From assembly GCA_025093555.1 (NCBI GenBank), contig JAIWNF010000022.1, positions 124,001 through 188,000 on the forward strand: a DNA stretch of 64,000 bases, in the 5' to 3' direction. Below, one piece after another: positions 36,518 to 50,000 of this stretch. Below the pieces are notes generated by a model, which saw only the letters and a list, made by a program, of their open reading frames with translations, was not told the origin of the DNA and made no database searches. Position 1 is the first letter of the stretch. Every line of letters begins with the position of its first letter. Source of the stretch: Circinella umbellata. Taxonomy: Eukaryota > Mucoromycota > Mucoromycetes > Mucorales > Lichtheimiaceae. Both the position numbers and the translations under genes were made by a program.

Positions 36518-39500
36518 TTAATTATAATATAATGTACCTTCTGGTTCCAGTTCAATAGCATCGGCTGCTGCAAGTAATTCATTTAATTCTTGTAATTCAT
36601 CTTTTTTTATTTGTGATTTTCCACCATCACCTTCTAGTGTCATCGGATTTTTTCCAGTTTCATCACTGTTTTGAGCTACGGGGTACTTTTCTCTATGGAT
36701 ATACTTCCATGCAGCCTTGTAAAGTTTTGGATCCCTACCGCGAGATTCCCAGATTGCCAATGACTTGGGAGAAACAGGAGGCCAAATCATCCTTGGAAAT
36801 CTTTTTGTTCTTATGGTTTGAAAGTGGTTTCCATGAACGAAATATATTATTTCGGGTAGTGGCTGTCCAGCAGGTATGTCATATGGTAGGTATAATGCTG
36901 ATTCATGGATTGAATCGGAATAACTGGCTAGAGGTAAATTGAAAGTATTTGCTGCAACTTGTATATCAAAAGCTAGATCAAACCAGTATTCCTTGCGGCA
37001 AGCAGAACGAGTTCGTAATTGTGGTGCAACACCATATGCCATTCTTTGAAGTAGTTCGTCATATAAAGCACGATGTCCAATACAAATATAATCAGTGCAG
37101 ATATCTCGATTATCTTTGACATATGAATACATTTTTTCTTTAACATCCAAGTACTTTTCTTGATCTTTATATACTATATACGCCAAAGTCCTAAAGCCAC
37201 ACCAACCATCATCCACAATTTTGATTTCTTCTATTGTGTTTTCTGCTGGGATGTCTGGATGTATAATTCTATATACATTTGAAATATAGTTATACCGTGT
37301 ACATTATTTGTTAGTTGTCAATGATTATATTTATATCTTGAATAGTTATTTACATACTTTTTCTTCTTATTTTCTTTAGATGGATCGTCATCCACACTTT
37401 TTTCAATGTTTTTGAATCGTTTATTACGATGGGGGACCAAAGGCACGTTCGAGGGAGATAATTGCTTCTTATTTTCTTTCAATTTCTTAGCTTCTTTTTT
37501 GTCTTTCACCTTCTGTTTTTCTTTTGCTTCTTTTTCCGACTTTTCCCAACTTGATGGAATTCTTGAACCAATCGATTTTTTTGGTGGACGTCCTTTGGTT
37601 TTTACTGACTTGGGTAAAGCAAGGTTTTCAATAGGAACAGGGGAAAATTTCTTTAAGGCAGAATCAATGGCTCCAATTAAGTCTTGACGTTGTTGATTAT
37701 TTTGACATGAGATATATGCTGAAGTAATTTTTTCCTTCATTTCTTGATACATGTTAAGGGTCTGCAAGTCATCATCAGTTTCAATTTCTATCTTATCTTC
37801 AGTGGCTGTTTTACTATACGACTCCTTCGAAGTGTTGTCTAATTATAATATATTAATAAAAGCATACATAAAATCAGATTAGATTGTTTATCTATTTTCT
37901 ATTTTTTACAGTCATACATAAATATTAAATATGTATTTGTAATAAATATGATATTTTTTACCTGTTGGTGGAACTAACCACCATCTTTTATTGTACAAAT
38001 CTGGATACAAGGGCGCGCTATTAAATTGATACAACATGTGACGACATGGCAGATTATAATTCGTCTTGGCCTTGCAAAATATATCACATTCTATTGTGTC
38101 CTCATTTATGTATCGAGCAGCTTGAATTTCTTTCACTGTCATGTAAATTGCAAAATTACATATAATACCACGTAGTAGTGCTATTTGGTTCTTGAGACGG
38201 TTGTCATTTGGCGTGGCTCTGTCTTGAATAACCCATTCAAGCAGTTCTTCTCGGTTTTGTTGTAAGCCTTCTTTCCAGTTCTATAAGTAGTAATATAAGT
38301 ATATAACTACTATAATATTTTAAAGTCCCACCAATTATTATTTTCTTATTTTATATTATGTACTTACAGCTGTGTCAAGATATTCATGTATACTTTGGAA
38401 CGTATGTAGCATACGTCCAGGACGTTCAATTATTTTTTTCAGATTTGCATGGAAGCCTTCTACTCTTTGTGAGGATCTTGCACCCAAGTGAACGTAAGAT
38501 TCTATCCAAGGACCAGCCCAGCGCTCTTTATATAATAGCATTCTATAAAAATGTTAAGTAATAATTTAGAATTCGTGAGTTTAATCAACCTTATCATTGT
38601 GTTGTATAAAGAATATATTGTATTTTTTACTTACTCTTCAAGATATGTAATGATATCATTCGCCCCCGCTGCATTATCACTGCAAGCCTTTGTTACTTTA
38701 TCTTTATACTCCTTGATTGCATTATTAAATTGATCTATTGTCCTTGACCAAAGCAAATTATCAACTGTTTCATTAATTTCATCATACTTCTCTTTCAACT
38801 CTTCTTTGTCGATATGTTTGGACACCTTTTCGCAAAAATTTTTCTTAATATGCCATACACACAAAATACGAGGAACATTGGGAAAATGTGTACGAAGAGC
38901 AATATCCAAAGAACTGTCATTATCGGTTACAAATAACCTTGGTGTAGATCCACACTCAGGAGTCCAAATAGTTTTCACCAGTTGTTCAATGACCCAGTTG
39001 TATGATATCGCTTTTTCGTCTGACATCACAGCACTACCAATATAATACGAACGTAACTTATCACTTTGAAAGTTATCTGCACCCAAGTTGCTAACACCAA
39101 CTATATTGAGTAGAGGCATCATGTTTCGGTTGCTACGGTATGTACAATCGATCACAATAACGTCAGGAAATCGCCGTGCCTTTTCAATACATGTCCCATG
39201 AGTAGCAAAGATTGATTTGATAATCTTTCGTGTGCTGTCAGTATCATAGCGAGAGATATATCCAGTTGTTGCAAAAAAGTCATAATTAAATCCATTTCTT
39301 GATAATTGCCCCGTTTATTTTCATTAGCACGAATTTTTTGTCCAAGATTATATAGATCTTTTGGAACAACATTGTAAAAACTTGTAAGTATTGATTGTTG
39401 AGTTGGTGTCATCGGTTCAGTAATGTATGTTGGTCTAATAGTAGGAGTGGGTGGGAAAGATGGTACTGGCAGTTATATATTGAGAGATTGAGGGTTAGGT

Positions 39501-40171
39501 GTTGCTACTACTGGTGATGGTAAATTTATGCGTTCCTGCTTCATTATTTGTCGTGGTGAAATTCCTGCTTCCAACTGATTAACAATGTTTTGACGTTCTT
39601 GTGCATCTTTTACTCGGTGTTCATGGTATACCAGCGGCATAGTGCTCATACCATGACTATGCTCAGGGATTTCATGTAACTTCGTTGTAAATTTCCACTT
39701 GAAGTTGTTGGCCTTTGTGGACGAGATAATAATTTTCCATGTACAATTACTCTTTCTTGATGTGCGATTTGGAAACTTTTTAGTCAAACCATTCTTATCT
39801 TGATATGTTCTATGTACAATATCAGCTTTTCTGGTAGCATCTATAAAAAGTAAAAATTTCAGTTTAATAGGTGTAAAAATTATTTTTCTTTTACTAAATA
39901 AAAATGTATATATCTTCTTCAAGTTACTATATCTTTTCTTATTACCATTCTTATTATTATAATTTTGCTTTGATCCTGTATGACAACATTCAAAAATACA
40001 AGCGCGCTGGTTACTGTGGCGTTTAATAATAGCAAATCCTTGTTGACGTGCATAATCTTGAACGTCATCATATGCTTCGTTCACGTTGTGATAGTCTGTC
40101 TTGTTTAAGATCTCTTCAAGAGTTTTGTTGATGGCTGTATCGTATTTATGTTTGGTGGATAAGATCTTTAT
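36518..40171 (-). pseudogene. FAR1-MULE-SWIM-OTU transposase (copy 1), lightly damaged
   Basis: Minus-strand exons: about 40171-39946, 39840-38635, 38542-38368, 38280-37962, 37838-37358 and 37269-36518. Domains in order: FAR1-type DNA-binding region (YARQQGFAIIKRHSNQR to HEIPEHSHG), MULE core with VIDCTYRSNRNMMP (Asp), LFVTDNDSSLDIAL (Asp), CVWHIKKNF and SSQRVEGFHANLKK (Glu), SWIM finger (FCKAKTNYNLPCRHML), an AT-hook-like KTKGRPPKK with a Lys-rich stretch, and a C-terminal OTU cysteine protease domain (DDGWCGFRTLA with Cys; GNHFQTI with a candidate His). The transposase moves the element; the OTU domain would cut ubiquitin-like chains. An in-frame TAA at 39473-39475 and a one-base frameshift in the G run near 39310 interrupt it. 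All catalytic residues remain. No ATG for the first exon and no terminal repeats were found. Confidence 0.75.
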
Positions 40172-40527
40172 AGTAAATAGGAAAATATAAAGTGAAATTG
40201 AGAAAAATAATATAGTTATAAAAAAATCTTTGAAAGATATTGATTTCTTTGTTTATTCGCGACGGGGTATTTATATGTTTTTTGAACGATTATTATTATG
40301 TAGATAATAATCATCTCACTGTAATATTGCTGCGACTTTGGCAATAACTAGGATAATAAAAAGTGTGATCATAACGCATATAGACAACGATGCTAATATT
40401 GCTGCTAGCTTTGTCAATAATTGTTATCATAATCATGCATATGTTAGTATTACTGTGGGCTTTGCCAATTATCGTTATCATAATCATGCATATGAATAAT
40501 GATAATAGTTAACACTATATATACATA
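40172..40527. other. gap with degenerate about 65-bp tandem repeats
   Basis: Three loose copies of a unit containing GCTTTGCCAATTATCGTTATCATAATCATGCATATG-like sequence lie at 40260-40500. They sit directly upstream of the CYSTM gene and may include its promoter. Confidence 0.55.
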
Positions 40528-40875
40528 ATGGATAAAGGTCAACAACAATATCAATATCCTCCTCCACCTAATCCAAGTTATTATCCTCCTCCACAAAACC
40601 AAGGTTATTACCCTCCTCCTCAACAAACACCGCAGCAACAATATTATCAACCGCAACCACCACCACAACAAGTCTATGTCCAACAACCACAACAAGATCG
40701 TGGTAGTGATGGAATGTGTTTAGGATGGTAAAGATAATTGAATGAAATATTCTCTTTAATTTAAAAGATATATATATATATATATAGTACTAACGGAAAA
40801 TTAATAATTACACTTTCATATTTAAATAGTTTGGCCGCATGTTGTCTCTGCTGTACCTTGGATGCATTATTTTAA
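40528..40875 (+). CDS. small CYSTM protein (Pro/Gln/Tyr-rich with Cys-rich tail)
   Basis: Exons 40528-40727 and 40830-40875 (donor GTAAAG, acceptor AATAG) give 81 residues. The N-terminal two-thirds is Pro/Gln/Tyr-rich (YYPPPQNQGYYPPPQQ). The end is a cysteine-rich transmembrane module, MCLGCLAACCLCC followed by TLDALF and the stop. CYSTM proteins are short tail-anchored membrane proteins linked in yeasts and plants to stress tolerance. Without the splice the reading frame would end just before the Cys cluster, so the second exon decides the identification. The gene is intact and stands alone between mobile DNA. The ATG is the first in frame after a very AT-rich leader. Confidence 0.85.
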
Positions 40876-42599
40876 TAACGAAAAGAAAAACCAACAACTA
40901 CTCCATTCAAAAATATAATTTAAAATGATCTTTTTTTTTTTTTTCGCCGACCAAGTACAATAATATCATCCATTCACTGTTTTTTACATTTAACAAATAT
41001 ATATTCAGCCAATTACTTCTTCTATTATTATTACTATTAATTTTCTCCTTATATCTCTCATTCATTCATTCATTTTTATTTTATTTTCTCCCTAATGAAA
41101 TTTAACCACAACAAAACAATAATAAAAAAAGGCATTCATGAAAAAAAAAAAATTAGTTTATGCTTGTGGAACCAGAAAAAAAAACAATAAGATTTTTTTT
41201 TTTTTTGCCCTTTACAGCTTCTATTGTTCATTACCTTTATCATTTGACTTAAACAATAAAATGCTCGAACAAACAATGAATGGAAACATGGCAAAGTGAG
41301 CCTTTTTAACTGAATGAGCAAAAAAGAAAAAAAAAAAAAAAAAGGAGAGAAAGATTTCAGGGCAAAGCAAAACAAATGTATTTTGAAGTATGAATCTCGG
41401 TAATTAATCAGAAAAGGCGTTAAACTCATTTCAGCTACTTTTACCTAAAAAGAACGGCTAAAGTGAATGAGGCAGCGAAAGCCAATAAAAAAAGATTATG
41501 ACGTTTGGATTTACCCAATCACCTTTGACTATGACGTGTTGCTGAGATTTAAACAGGTAAGCATAAAGCATAAGAGAGAAAAAAGTTCATACATTACGTA
41601 TTACTTTATTAGCGTCAATATTAAAAAAAAGTTATCGGTGTCATGGATTGGTTCAATAGTGTCACAATGGAATATAACTCCAATAATAAAAAGACGTGAA
41701 AGAGAAAACAAAAAGAAGAAATACTAATGCCAGGAGAAAATATAATGGAGAGTTCATGATTGCGTGTGTGGAGATGAAAATTCTACTTATGCTACTGCTA
41801 CCAAGAACATTGTTAACAATCGGACCATTAATAATGAATCTACCATTAGTCGAACTACTGCCATTGAATCCAGTGCTATGGAATCGAGTTTATTTGAAGT
41901 GATAAGTACGTCTTCGAAAGTGTTAACTGTAGCTGCAATAGAATTTAGTATTAACAGATCCAAATTCTATTATAGCACTACAAACATTTACAGATAGCAG
42001 CAGCAGCAGAAGAAGCAATAATAATCTCCTTGAAGACGTTCAAAATACATGTATCATTTGTGACACCTTGGAGCGTAAAGGGTCGAACAAGAATGTCTAG
42101 TTACTTCAACAATATAATTTGGTCAAATATTATATTTACAGTAAGTATGGCAAATAGCTGGTTATTATTATCATTTTATTTTTTTAATAGCTATAAATTT
42201 CAACCCATATATAAAATACAATTAATCATTTTACAATAGAATAATCTCGCTACTAGGGTCATTTCCTAATTGAGAACAATTAATTTTCTTTGCCTCATAC
42301 ATTGTTATCCGGGCCCCCATTATCACTTCTTTCTGGCGGTTACTTTCTTCAGCTCACTTTTATGCACGACAATTTTCTAAAAAGAATTGAAGGTACCATT
42401 GCTTCTTTTTTTTTTTTTTGACGCCACATAAATGCTCACGCAGCATATTGATCTTATTTATTATTTTGAATTACCCGACGTGTTACTTCTTGCCTGAACT
42501 TAAAGTTATAAATGTCCATCAAATACGAAGCTGGTAAATCGATATATTGAAGTGGTGATCAAACACGCGTTACTTTTGATTACGAAATTAACTATATAA
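40876..42599. other. AT-rich region with possible exon fragments
   Basis: Open pieces at 41467-41555 (DYDVLLRFKQ before a GTAAGC donor), 41764-41997 (Ser/Thr/Asn-rich) and 42010-42076 (NTCIICDTLERKG) look partly coding on the plus strand. They could be upstream exons of the gene at 42.6 kb. I cannot join them into one frame. Confidence 0.3.
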
Positions 42600-44011
42600 A
42601 TGTATGCTTTTACCATAGTGATCACCTCTTTGTTAATAGTCCATAACCAAAAAAGCAAAGTTGTTCCTCTCCGACTCGTTTTAGACGACCTTATTCATGT
42701 TATTATTTCCAGCGCCAGTTCTAACCAGTCGAACGAGGTGTTGAAAGGAATTTGGATAAATCGTATTGAATCATGTGCGAAGAAGGCGAATATTACCTTG
42801 GTATGAAAAAAAAACCCTTGTTAAATGTACCATAAATACTACGATTTGCTCTTTAACTATATAAACCTTTACTTCATGTGTGAAAAAAAAAACGAACAGA
42901 AGTATAAATGCTCAATGATTTGTTTTACCTATATAGCAAAAAAACGACTGGCTCTGTTCTTGGTCAAAGGTTGAAAGAAGTCGTAATCAAGCAGTTTCAA
43001 CTGAACGATCACCCTCTTCTGGCTCCTCTATTACCGAAAATAATAATAATAATACCACTGATTCTTACACATCATCTATTCCCTCATTGAAAACAAAAGT
43101 TACTGAAGAAGACAAAAACCGTTTTCGTAAGATGTTTGACAGTTTGAATCCGAACAACTTTTGGGTTTTGGATGCGACAAAAAGAGCTGCTGCTGCTGCT
43201 GGACCAGACGTGAACCCTTTGTCAGTTGAAGAAAAAATAGCTAGTTTTGCATTGAATTCAAGTAATCTGCAGTAAGTCTTATTCTTCAATAGTTTATGAT
43301 TTTTCCTATAGAAAAATGAATTTTTTATTCTTAATGCGGTTTTTGCCCCACATGAATATACATATAGTCCTTCTTATTCAATGATTTTAGATGTGGACGA
43401 AGAAAACTGGAAAACCGTTTTTACAAAAGAAGAATTGATGGAAATTCAAAACGAAGGCTCCTCACTTATACGTCAAACACCAGATGAACTTCTCGGTTTG
43501 TTAAAAGCTATTAAAAAAATGGTAAAGCTCTTTTTTTTTCACTAATCAAATGAAAACTGTTTTAATATATGTGTTGGCTATTACTAAACTAAGTTCAACT
43601 GTATATAGTCTGTTGAAGATATTTATACATATGCTTATTCATTACCTCATGATCCGACCAAAGATCATTTATTAACTTGGTGGAGCCTCACTTTACTTAA
43701 TGCAGCAAATCAATTCTTATGCGAGAATACAGGTACTGAAAGAGTAGGTGAAGCTGATACGATGTATAACAATTGGTCATTCTTGTCAACAATTTTCCGA
43801 GGTTCCAACATCCAAGTACATGGGTAAGTTGAACTTCTTATTATTTCTGTGATGGGTTTTGAGTTAAACTAATTTTTTTTTTACATAATAGTAAGGAACT
43901 AGGAAGTCAGGCCAATGCATTTGCTCAGAATGCTAAGCGTAAAATATCTGCTATTGACGAAGTTGAAAAAGCAAAACGCGGTACACGTTTTTCCCTCCTT
44001 GTTTCACGATA
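42600..44011 (+). pseudogene. unnamed fungal family member, broken at its 3' end
   Basis: Plus-strand blocks join through plausible introns: 42600-42798, about 42937-43271, about 43369-43520 (ENWKTVFTKEELMEIQNEG), 43610-43823 (LTWWSLTLLNAANQFL and GEADTMYNNWSFLS) and 43893-44011 (KELGSQANAFAQNAKRK, then KRGTRFSLLVSR and a stop). The E-A-D/W and KRG-R spacing resembles the middle of the same Mucoromycota family whose pieces lie at 1.9-2.8 and 51 kb (inference). A one-base shift near 44000 would continue the frame as LFHDKSK instead of stopping, so the end looks mutated by or next to the ATC microsatellite. The first exon is uncertain. No function is known to me. Confidence 0.45.
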
Positions 44012-44027
44012 AAAGCAAGATCATCAT

Positions 44028-44174
<147 letters not shown>

Positions 44175-46560
44175 TACAATCAAACTCGAAAAAGGGTAAA
44201 GAAATACAATTATCATCAACACATACACCACAAGAATCTTCAACAACCAACAGTGATCATCATGAACTTTCATTTTCAATTCAATTCTATAATTATCTCC
44301 TGCTTTCCTTTTTTTTACTTTTTTTTTCTTGCAAATAATAATGTTAAGTTGGCATAACTTATTTCTTGATTGGCGTAATATATTTATTAAGAAAATGGTA
44401 TGTACTGTGATGGAGTGACATGGTGCAATATAAATAGGTATATAATTATGAAAAGAAGCATTACTGATACGTCTATATATGACAGGGTCAATATTGTTAC
44501 ACAAGCTATAATGAACTGCATTACGTATTTGATATTGTTTTTTTTTGTCTGTAATAGATGATGCAGCGTTTTGTATACCCTTTCCTGGTTATTTAGCGCA
44601 TTCGATTTTTCAAGTACGTACTCTTTAACGTCCATGTCATTGTCTCGGATTTTATTTATAAAGAGTATACATTCTCCTGGTCACTATTATTTAGCGTAAA
44701 TTATTTTGAAGTACTTAATGTTACTATTGATTATCGTCCTTGTATAGTATATGCTATCGTACGTTAGTGTTTGAAAAATTTGTATTCCATTTCTGTGCCA
44801 TTCAAAAGAAAAAGGACATTGTTGATGAAACGTTCAACGAAAAAATAAATTGGTTTGTTCCAATAAACTAAAGATTGATGCCCCAACGATAGATTCAATT
44901 TTTACGCAGTTTATTTTTTTTTTCATCTAACTTCCCGCCCCCCTCCCACTTACTCGACCACCTACAAATCAAATAATCAGAAAGATTATCAACGCCTCGT
45001 ACAAAAAGAAAAGATACTTCCTTGCCTGCTATTTTATCACTGCTAATGAATAATATTATCAGTTATACACAATTATCTTGTACAATAAAAGTTGCATGAA
45101 TGTTTTTTCTATTATGGAATCACCCAACAAAAGTGAATTAGCTGTTTAGATCTATATTATTTATAACGTTTAATAATTCAAATCCACTATCAAATTAGGA
45201 GCATCAAGGAATACTGATAATTATGCTTATTGATATCATAGATGTCTTGCAACCAAGAAGATTATAAATCTACCAATATAATAGTTCTGCAAAACTTAAT
45301 GCGGGTTTATTTTTGCTTTCATGCCATATGTCGGTATTGTCGAATTCTAGTCAAAAAATTGAGTCGCTCATATATAGTCACTGGCCACTCTATAGTGCAG
45401 AAAATTATTGATGTATAAAAAAAAGTATGATATACTTTTAAACCTGCTGATTACAGGTATTCAAAACAACACCTTTATACCCAAAAGGTAACAACGCAGT
45501 ATAGTTTGTTGAGAATGCCGCGTTTTATCTTTCCGTAGTTGAATAAACTATTCTAGTCGACTTTCACCATCTTTTTTTTTAAAAAAAAAAAAAAATAGCA
45601 AGATCAGGAATAAGGAGGTACCAAATATTTGTACCTGGTATGTCGTGGAAGTAGTTTAGTGATATAAATGAAATAGGACAGAGAATAATAACAAGAATAT
45701 ACATCTTTTATAAATACGATAGTATAGGATAACTATTGAGAATAATAGTATTGGTTTCTTAATTTAATATGACGTATATATAAACTTGGTCAAAGTAGAT
45801 CAAAGAAGAGAACCTACGTATATTTTAATTCAGGTTGAGCAAAAAAAAGCTTCGACATGAATTATTGTCTTCGCAATTTATGCAGTATTATTAACATGAT
45901 TGGCTTGATCTGTCATGCTAGTATATGTATAATGATCTCTCCTTGGTCTTAGCGTAGCGTAGATGGACTTTTTATACACTGAGACATATTTGGATAAAAA
46001 GCGACACTTTTATTTGTGATAAAAAAAAAGTGGAAGTAACTATTTTTTTATGACCTGTAAGTAATGTTCACTTTAGTCTTTTGTATTTTTTGAGAATAAA
46101 CAATAGAAAGTACATGGTTTGGATGGTTGGTGAAAGTTTGGATTATAAATTGAGTTGGGGAAGAGTGATTTATCACAATTAAACAAAATATATAAATGAA
46201 TTCTAAGCTAAATGCCTCGGCTGGTTTCTTGATCCACCAAATCTATCTTGATGCTATTTGTATAATAACTTGAGTATTTTTTTTTTTACGATATTCTACA
46301 TCCTCCGGAACTCCATATATATATATATGCCAGTATTTATACCTCTGGATCCAACCGAAATTGTCCATTGTTACTTATCTATATAACTTTTTACAGAAAG
46401 AGAAAAAAATCAAGTGAACGAATATCATTTTAAATAAACAATTAGAAACAAAAGTATTGTACATATTCACCCATGTTGCTTTAACGAAACGTAACCATTG
46501 GAAATTATGAATGAGAGATAAATAAAAAAAAATATAAAGAACAAAATAATTGTGGTGAAG
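44175..46560. other. long intergenic region, no gene recognised
   Basis: After the Ser/Thr-rich frame ends near 44338 the DNA is AT-rich with homopolymer runs. No exon, RNA gene or repeat stands out apart from an AT dinucleotide run at 46315-46329. Confidence 0.4.
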
Positions 46561-46764
46561 ACCCATGATAAGGGTTATCTTGTTAGGCGATACTATTCAA
46601 GGCCATCTGATCAAACACCACAACAAAACTTTTACCACCCGTGATAAGGGTTATCTTGTTAGGCGATACTATTCAAGGCCATCTGATGGTAAAAGCAAAA
46701 AACACGCAGTGAGACCCATGATAAGGGCTATCTTGTTAGGCGATACTATTCAAGACCATCTGAT
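46561..46764. repeat. three spaced copies of a 51-bp repeat
   Basis: Copies start at 46561, 46637 and 46714 (core AAGGGTTATCTTGTTAGGCG), nearly identical, with spacers of about 25 bp that differ. The middle copy is flanked by a 9-bp inverted repeat, CTTTTACCA (46629-46637) and TGGTAAAAG (46687-46695). A frame through all three is open, but no protein is recognised. Confidence 0.85.
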
Positions 46765-46833
46765 CTTACTACTCGGACAATGGGGGAGAGTCCTTATTAT
46801 GAATAAAAAGCGGTAAGTCAGGTCAGCTTTTTT

Positions 46834-46928
46834 GGGCTCGTCTATTTGCACCCCCCCTCTTCACACATAAAAAAAAAATCTTGCACCCCCCCTCTCAGGT
46901 CCGGCCCGGGATTCACCCCCCCTCTGCA
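46834..46928. repeat. left terminal inverted repeat of the MULE
   Basis: Begins GGGCTCGTCTATTTGC and contains three CACCCCCCCTC blocks of seven C each, spaced about 30-40 bp apart, which may be transposase-binding sites. Confidence 0.9.
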
Positions 46929-47066
46929 AAAATAAAAAGGTCTTTTTTAAATAATTTACGCACTGGTTTTTTTCTTATTTATATCTTTATATGGAACCAA
47001 GAAAGGAAAGGTGAAACAGGAAAGAGAAGAAAGAGACAGTACAAAAAAAATAGTTGAGAAAAATAA

Positions 47067-50000
47067 TTAATTAGTTAAATCGAGTGTTTCGGGATCAGAA
47101 GAACAAATAGATTGAACATCAGCATCGCCAGGAAGGGAGACCTCACTATAAATTCGGATGGATCGATCGAACACATCTTTGAATAATGGGTACCACGGAT
47201 CAACAGTTAATACCTCTCTTTTTCTTCCTCGGTTTTCATAATAGAGTTCGGGCCATTGAATACACGCGTCATGTTTGATTTTTACAAGAATAATATGAGC
47301 ATGATGAAGATGCAGTGCTATTGGATGTGTGCGCTTTGATTCGAATGGGGTAAGTTGGAGAGGAAAAAATGTATTGGATTCAAAGCCGTAGAATGCGATT
47401 GGAGCTTTGAATGTGTCAGAAGCAATCTGAGCACATTCGGGAACGCAAAACCATTCATTGCTATGTGGATTGAGGATCCCTTTAATACGATGTTGATCAT
47501 AACTTTTATAGATACCGCCAATATTTGTCAAATAATGTCTCAGCATTGCATCTTTTATATCGAGATATTTTCTTTCGTCACCAAATAGTTCAACTGCCAA
47601 TGCTCTAAATCCACAGTTTCCATCTCCAATTGGATTATACACTTCGTCTACTTCAAGGTGAGGGATCAGGTTATTGGTTACCATATTTATATTTGGCACA
47701 ATGCTGGTTTTACGAGGTGGAGTAGTGGATGATGGTGATAATGAGTTTAATTGTAAGTTATCTGTGGCTTTACACTTCCCCTTCCTATAATTTAATTAAT
47801 TATGTATTAGATAATATGTTAAATGGTATCAATTATTAGAAATAAATAAATACCAAATTTCAGCAGATTTATGACCAAAACTAGTTTTTGCTTTTTTTTT
47901 ACTTTCTTGTTCTTGATATTCTAAAGCAATTAAATCACGTTTTTTGTGGTTTTCTTGATCTTTGCCTCTGCCTTTCTTTGGAGCATTTTTCGGCTGCTGT
48001 AAGTCTTCAAGATCCACAAAAAGATCATCATTGATTGCCTGTAATCGTTGTAGCAAAGTTTTACGTTGTTTTTGATCGGTATATTTGTGAAGCAAGGTGT
48101 TAATACGTGCGAGTTCATCATTAATTTGGTCTTCAACATTAGGTGGAATATACGATTCTGTTATTGCAAGAACATTATCCACATCATTCATATTCGTATT
48201 TTCTACATAATTTAATTGAAATATAATTCTCAATATCAATATCCTAAAAGGTGTTATGATTAAAATTACCTTCAGGTGCAGTTGTTTCTGGGTAAAGATG
48301 CCAACGTCTAGGAATCAAACTTAACGGAATTGCTCCGGTGGTGGGTAACATATGACAACATGGGATATTGTAATGAGCTTTAATAGCACATCTACAAATA
48401 TTTGTTTTCAAAATATTTCGGTACTTAAGCTCATCACGGATGGCATAAAATGCAAATTTGGATATATTACGCTCCAAATTACTAAGCGTTCTTTTTGAGG
48501 TTCAGGAATATGGGGATTAACAGTGAAGTATTCTTTATCATGCTGCTGTTTCCATGCTACGTTCTATTGTTGGGTTACAGAAGAAATACACGTAAGTAAT
48601 AGCAACGAATGAATCGTATTTAAGTTTTATACTTACTTTCAACCTATAGTGTTCATCGATTTGCTCAAAAACAGAGAATAAATTTCCACTGGATGATTGA
48701 ATTGACCTTTTTAGGTCAGCATGAGCTCCTTCAACACGATTTGTACTATTATTGCCAAAATGAACTATATTTGCAATATCACGTCCAACCCATTTTTCAC
48801 GGAATTCTAGCTTTCTGTTTTGTTTTATTAGAAGTATAAAGAGTCAGTTAATTGTTGTAACTAATAAATATATTCTATTATGATTTACTTACTCTTTTAA
48901 ATATTTGATAACTTCAGCTGGATTTTTGGCTTTTTGGGCTATTTCATTATACTTGGCCAATGCTTTAGCCTCAAACTTTTCATCTGGAATCACACACATA
49001 TCTTCAAGTTCGTCCTGATATTGGTCAGTCATTAAAAAGTTAACTGCTTTTTCAAGCTCCTGGTAATCATCCTTGATATCAAAAAGTTTTTGCAATTTTG
49101 TTCTGAAATTACGACGTAGGTGTACTTTGCATAACAATTTTTTTGAATCAGGAAAAACTTTATCCAAGGCTTTTATCAAAGCACCTTCACTATCTGTAAC
49201 AAAGGTTTTCGGAAACGCAGATTGATTTGATGGCCAAACAATATTCTGGAGACGTTGAATAACCCATTCGTAAGTTTCATTTGTTTCTTGGGATACCCAT
49301 CCACCAGCAATGCAAAATGTTTTCAAATGTGGATAACCAATATTACCAGTGCCAACAACATTTACAAAAGGTAAGCGATGCTTATTTGTCTTGTACGTCG
49401 CATCCAAAACAACAATCTCAGGAAACTTGCGAGCTAAAGCAATAGCCGAATTATGCACAAAAAAAAGAGAAAGTAAAAACCGCTTTTCACCTTCTTTCTT
49501 TGACTGAAAGTCTATTTCATAGCCCTTCTCTTCTAATTTTTTGATCAAATTGAACATTGTATGTTGTGGATCATTGTTAAATATCGTTTGACGTAAGTTT
49601 GTTACTTTTTTTGGATTAATGATCTTGCCTTTACTGGCAAGGAATGACAAGATCGAGTTATTTGTTGCATGACTTTTGATCATGCTTATAACAATGGCTT
49701 CTTCTTCTGTGTCAAGACGACGCGCCATGGAGTACGATGATATTTCTTGTGCAAGTTTGTGATTATGCTCTCCATCAAAAAACGACACAATACGCCATTG
49801 CTGACTATGTACATTCAATGGTCGAAGAATCATATTAAAAGGACATCCAAAACGCTGTGAAGTCACTTCTCGGTGTTTCATTCCTGTTGAATCCATAGGT
49901 CCAAGAACTTCACCATTATCGTTGGCAACAAATCTTTTTGCCTTTGAGTATTTTTGTTCACATTCATGAACGTCGTTATTGGCAGGTTTACCATAATGTT

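Noticed and set aside
40514..40524. TATATATA just before the C-rich-tail gene as a TATA box
   Set aside because: It ends 3 bases before the ATG, too close to place a transcription start in between.
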